Assembly (NCBI GenBank): GCA_018648945.1
Contig: JABGQJ010000268.1
Span: 1 to 9,422, forward strand
Source of the DNA: Victivallales bacterium
Lineage (GTDB): Bacteria; Verrucomicrobiota; Lentisphaeria; Oligosphaerales; Lenti-02
Direction: 5' to 3'
DNA: 9,422 nucleotides
Of the stretch, positions 7,401 to 9,422 are shown piece by piece (positions within the stretch are counted from its first letter, which is position 1; the number at the start of each line of letters is the position of its first letter). The notes below the pieces were generated by a model. That model made no database searches. It was not told where the DNA came from and saw only the letters and a list, made by a program, of their open reading frames with translations. The position numbers and the translations under genes are program-made.

Positions 7401-8224
7401 GTTCCTCCTACGATCCGCTCATGAATGACCGAGGCCAGGACCGGGCCGACTTCGACCTGTTCTGGAACATGGTGCCCGTGGATCGGACCCTGGTTGAGGG
7501 AGACGATTCCGAACTGGGCACCATCGGGAACTTTTCGGGCGGCTACAACACCTCCCCCTACTCGGGCATCCGCGCCAAGAACGCCCCCCTGGAACGTCTC
7601 GGCGAGCTGGGCCGCGTGCATTCCTACGAGCCCAACCGCTCCCTCCGCCTCTGGTCCGCCAGCAGCGGCGACGAGGGGGGGCACGACGCGGACATCCTTG
7701 ATCTGTTCAAGGTTGGGGACGACGTCCATACCCGCGGCAAGGTCAACATCAACACGCTTCAGCGCCAAGTGCTGACCGCGCTTTTCGACAACTGCACGAC
7801 TGTCCCCACCAGTACCGCCGTCGATGCCCTGCTCGCCTACCGCCGGAGCGTCGGCCCCTTCACCAGCATCGGCGAGGCCTTCGGCGCCATCTCCCAGATC
7901 ACGGGAAGCAACACCACGCAGGACGCATTCGAGGAAGGGGCCATCGCCGCACTCGCGGAGAAGCTCACGGTCCGCCAGACCTACTTCCGGGTCGTGGTCT
8001 GTGCCCAAGCGGTCAAGGATACGCAGGGCCGCCCCTACCGCGCCAAAGACGGCGTGCGCACGACCTCCAGGCTCGGCCGGCTCGACGTGGCCTACAGCAC
8101 CGACGGGACCTTCCTGCGGAATATGGACGAGATTCAGGCCGAGGAGAAGCTGATGGCGGTGGTATACCGCGACGCCTTCAGCGGCGAGCTCCGGATCGAG
8201 CACGTCGAGTTGCTCAACGAGTAG
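4472..8224 (+). CDS. giant GspK-like minor (tip) pseudopilin
   Basis: A 1250-residue protein with the layout of GspK/PilX-type pseudopilins, which cap the pseudopilus of type II secretion systems and are usually about 300-350 residues. Residues 45-67 form the hydrophobic helix after a prepilin-like junction, G44-MTLLF; the +5 glutamate is absent, as known for GspK-type tip proteins. Y190-NYVLLDESGRIDPG matches the typical GspK strand and DESG turn. An alpha-domain follows with an EF-hand-like loop at 295-307 and the helix running into D394-YADPD. Residues about 400-1030 are unrecognised: beta-rich, Asn/Asp-rich near 530, with an E/P/V linker at 798-812. The family pattern resumes at L1040-ERLGELG and K1090-VNINT, then a helix-hairpin-helix around L1120-LAYRRSVGPF. 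The start overlaps the upstream stop. An in-frame GTG at 4544, six bases after AAAGGG, would give a more usual 20-residue leader, and ATG 4604 would leave none. Large relatives such as Verru_Chthon cassette proteins are an alternative placement. Confidence 0.8.
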   Translation: MKRTAGTPFAVMHCPASRLPKGPTVQRTPANPPPLPASSQAQSGMTLLFTLGFLSFMLSMMLSLVTVGRSQQRSASGTSDSVRTRLIAGSAMERALAELRVGCKGQLFPADSFIAPDDGSAWEERRLLTGRDASGTEGDLKSGLDDAVSAVVSGMQLTPHGAPSADATWIPVLSSVVDEGETTTAIIGRYNYVLLDESGRIDPGAVVRREQSEQSDLAVRLGYPVSDIALGDLGFTNPDAFNYQDADFPGKMPDVGRWFSVAHMVRSMGLSQQDVDLATRTLHPFSNDTEMLWRDRNDNGRWDVGEDSPRFNIVAETDPSVLYHQFVGAAQSFWATADDGTNAGSDDCAWLKQLDSSPWFRNWRDRIFADYAEPERTFRARAAVAAQVAVNIRDYADPDSEPTSVYLGSDGDIHLGSASATLTLHGIENNWGVSEVTMRVQGDIVLSEKEQKSKDTETTPDSSEDIDFDVIGGHVVPREAYEASVTVLGVQLGMYDMNYTPARFMYWCGVTADVELGKDILQPWGDYTNCNDNNLNDENNPRNYDIPDTYPAGTRIAVRSRYYSHTQTYDSSTQRYVTSPSWSCFEALESDKSRQQVKVLRDGAPLPEITTASNQNQAAYYLEDYVENGRISLQPNQAIFLHETNTSKSGMGQDFQDLVVLVTLRRANPPARPKITTTFTIDGEVNINPNNGADQFYITKPGGSQITRDDLHKYGQDYTGPATWIHVRPKGNGNENSITLNGVNYPLRNGRTYDFSGSFNIHLYNDKYVDGKAMGHWWIDLDGAFVIVVDEGQTYAIEEEPVEEEAVPPVEETTTVITPGEDATGMQIGSTGSNLRVRAGFQVELFYPFGEDEHLEFPPESVTVQYTVKLATAAGQTLNHTGTVDVLPATASNVDGGTLLWTPEYSNGDWLVIKNAFAKDQEPALDTYVITMARIDSIVIHDRLGEVVDRVPSSSGPLCSWASSSATNTDQNFFANGSSYDPLMNDRGQDRADFDLFWNMVPVDRTLVEGDDSELGTIGNFSGGYNTSPYSGIRAKNAPLERLGELGRVHSYEPNRSLRLWSASSGDEGGHDADILDLFKVGDDVHTRGKVNINTLQRQVLTALFDNCTTVPTSTAVDALLAYRRSVGPFTSIGEAFGAISQITGSNTTQDAFEEGAIAALAEKLTVRQTYFRVVVCAQAVKDTQGRPYRAKDGVRTTSRLGRLDVAYSTDGTFLRNMDEIQAEEKLMAVVYRDAFSGELRIEHVELLNE

Positions 8225-8242
8225 CCAAGGAAACCTAACGGC

Positions 8243-8770
8243 ATGCAGCCCCAACCCACAATCCACGCCGCCAGACGGTCACTGATCGTTCCTCTGCTCC
8301 TGGGTTTCGTCCTCCTCGGGACGCTGGTGCCCGGGAAGACTCGGCACGCCACAAAGGACGGGGTCCGGGAGGTCGTGCCCAAGAGTCCGGGCGAGATTGC
8401 CTCCCAGGTCTGCGCGATCCTTGCCAACCGCAAGACTCCATGGCAGATCTACCGCACCTACACGGCGGTGTTCATGCGGTTTGCCAAGAACCAGCAACGC
8501 GTGCCTGCTGGGACGCGTGATGCACAGCAGAAGCGACAACGGCTCGTCGTCCACTACCGGAACATGGCCGGCCTTCTGCAGCGAATGCAGGCGTGCGCCG
8601 TGATCCGGGATGGCATCAAGCACAACCGGACCGATGTCCCGTTCGGCGAACGGCAAAGCACATATGAGAAACAGGGCGAGAAGCTCGGCGCCCTGCTGCG
8701 CCAATTCGCAATAATGGGCAGCAAACTGCACGGCTTCAGTCCCCCGCAAGCGTCCCCCCGGAAGCGCTGA
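8243..8770 (+). CDS. hypothetical exported or membrane-anchored helical protein
   Basis: A 175-residue protein of unknown family. Arg11-Arg12 precede a hydrophobic stretch at 14-30, giving either a signal peptide or a single N-terminal membrane anchor; no clear cleavage site is visible. The rest is basic and predicted mainly helical. Two cysteines, C57 and C118, could form a disulfide in the periplasm. The start lies 18 bp after the GspK-like stop, and AAGGA at 8227 is a somewhat distant ribosome binding site (about 11-12 bases), so expression probably depends on read-through from the upstream genes. Same strand, tight spacing and envelope location suggest that it works with the GspK-like protein, for example as a periplasmic or inner-membrane partner. 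That is inference from position only. Confidence 0.7.
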   Translation: MQPQPTIHAARRSLIVPLLLGFVLLGTLVPGKTRHATKDGVREVVPKSPGEIASQVCAILANRKTPWQIYRTYTAVFMRFAKNQQRVPAGTRDAQQKRQRLVVHYRNMAGLLQRMQACAVIRDGIKHNRTDVPFGERQSTYEKQGEKLGALLRQFAIMGSKLHGFSPPQASPRKR

Positions 8771-8789
8771 GCCTCCCTCGACTCAGCGT
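8764..8789 (+). terminator. hairpin overlapping the last stop codon of the operon
   Basis: CGCTGAG (8765-8771) and CTCAGCG (8782-8788) form a perfect 7-bp stem, extended by a G-T pair, around a 10-base loop. The stop codon lies in the left arm. No T-run follows, so it would act as a weak or factor-dependent terminator, or protect the 3' end of the transcript. Confidence 0.4.
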
Positions 8790-9006
8790 GACCAGCACGG
8801 AAGCGGGGGTAGAGTCCCATCCTCGGCCGTCGCTTCCCCTTTTCCCCAGCCTAGCGCAGAAGCTAGTGCGGTTTCCCCGGGGGGGGCCTGGGGACGGGTT
8901 GTTTTGTACTCCACAGTCTCCTGCGAGTTTTCTCGGAGCAGCCATCACCGGCGGCTGGGGTGTGGCGTAGACTGTCCGCGTAAAGGAACTGGTTCGCTGT
9001 TCTCGC
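8790..9006. other. intergenic region between convergent genes
   Basis: No gene is visible. It contains a short dyad CTAGC/GCTAG (8851-8866), a C4G8 tract (8875-8886), the second copy of the operon-flanking motif and, near its end, TAGACT (8968-8973). TAGACT matches 4 of 6 bases of a -10 box but lacks a -35 partner at 16-18 bp and has no plus-strand gene to serve. Confidence 0.5.
8885..8911 (+). repeat. motif copy 2, downstream of the three-gene operon
   Basis: The core at 8892-8911 differs from copy 1 (3792-3811) only at two pyrimidine positions (C to T), and GGCCT again lies just upstream. The two copies are direct repeats 5,100 bp apart and bracket the three-gene unit. No target-site duplication or integrase is visible nearby. 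Confidence 0.5.
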
Positions 9007-9422
9007 TCACTTGCCCTGGTCAGGCTGGGCTGCAACGGTGGAGTGCTCATGGATCATGAGCCAGTTGTTGCCTTCCTTCCTGAAGATGATCGTCTCCCAG
9101 ATCTCCCGCCGGAATGCATCGGCACGCCCCCGAAGGTCGCCCGACATGGTGATCTTGCCAAACAGAATGACGATCTGGGGAGACTTGCGGACAGACTGCA
9201 CGTCAATGCGTACATCGAGCCGTGAGAAGCCCGCCTGAATCTCAGCCACGCTCTTCCGGTACAGCGCCATATTCGCCTTCTTCCCACTGTATACCGTGCC
9301 GACCGACGTGCTCTGGACGAAGTCATCCGAGAGCATCTCACTGATCTCTACCAAGGGCGTCGGCTTCCCCGTCCTTACCAAGCCAACGTACCTGCCGGCA
9401 AGTTGTCTGAAATCTGGTTCGG
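9007..9422 (-). CDS. NTF2-like (SnoaL/DUF4440-type) domain protein, 5' end outside the window
   Basis: The frame stays open to the window edge, so the N-terminus is missing and 137 complete codons are visible. An internal TTG at 9381 is not needed as a start because coding potential continues upstream of it. The pattern fits the cone-shaped NTF2-like fold of the SnoaL/DUF4440 group: helix with LSDDFVQ, a strand and YSGKKA turn, a helix around LYRKSVAEI, the strand pair DVRIDVQSV and VILFGKITMSG, then a hallmark C-terminal strand with EGNNWLMIHEHST. Members include small-molecule isomerases, hydrolases and non-catalytic binding domains, so no reaction can be named. It is convergent with the operon and probably unrelated to it. 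A signal peptide may lie in the missing part. Confidence 0.75.
   Translation of the reverse strand, partial: EPDFRQLAGRYVGLVRTGKPTPLVEISEMLSDDFVQSTSVGTVYSGKKANMALYRKSVAEIQAGFSRLDVRIDVQSVRKSPQIVILFGKITMSGDLRGRADAFRREIWETIIFRKEGNNWLMIHEHSTVAAQPDQGK

Noticed and set aside
8879..8886. G8 tract as a phase-variation site
   Set aside because: It lies between convergent genes, not in a coding region or promoter spacer, so slippage would have no evident effect. It could also be an assembly length error.

Overview
The window is GC-rich and bacterial. It reads as a piece of a chromosome or metagenomic contig from a PVC-type bacterium (Lentisphaerota, Kiritimatiellota, Verrucomicrobiota or Planctomycetota). 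That guess rests on three things: a very large GspK-like tip pseudopilin, a long secreted CBM9-plus-TIM-barrel protein, and hairpin-rich intergenic repeats. There is no rRNA or other marker, so the phylum is an inference.

Layout. (1) Positions 1-173 hold no recognisable gene and end in a good ribosome binding site. (2) Positions 174-3158 (+) encode a 994-residue secreted protein with an N-terminal CBM9-like domain, a middle beta-rich part and a TIM-barrel-like C-terminal half; it is probably a carbohydrate-active enzyme of unassigned family. (3) Positions 3159-3893 are a 735-bp gap without a credible gene. It is full of palindromes: a cluster just after the first gene, and a REP-like pair of hairpins at 3688-3740. 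It ends in a well-formed promoter with an extended -10 box and a perfect 8-bp inverted repeat over the presumed transcription start. (4) Positions 3894-8770 (+) are a compact three-gene unit: a 193-residue unknown protein, a 1250-residue GspK-like pseudopilin whose start overlaps the preceding stop (ATGA), and a 175-residue exported or membrane-anchored unknown protein 18 bp further on. A 7-bp hairpin overlaps the last stop codon. (5) Positions 8771-9006 are a short gap between convergent genes. (6) Positions 9007-9422 (-) are the C-terminal part of an NTF2-like (SnoaL/DUF4440-type) protein that runs off the window edge.

How it fits together. The three-gene unit most likely serves a type II secretion or type IV pilus-like system, because the central protein has the GspK layout: N-terminal hydrophobic helix, alpha-domain and C-terminal helix-hairpin-helix. 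No other secretion component lies in the window, so the two small genes may be dedicated partners of this unusual tip protein. The secreted 994-residue protein could be a cargo of such a system, but nothing in the sequence links them directly.

The points most worth a second look are the roughly 600-residue unrecognised block inside the GspK-like protein, its EF-hand-like loop, the operator-like inverted repeat at the operon promoter, and a 20-bp motif (18 of 20 identical) in the same orientation on both sides of the three-gene unit.
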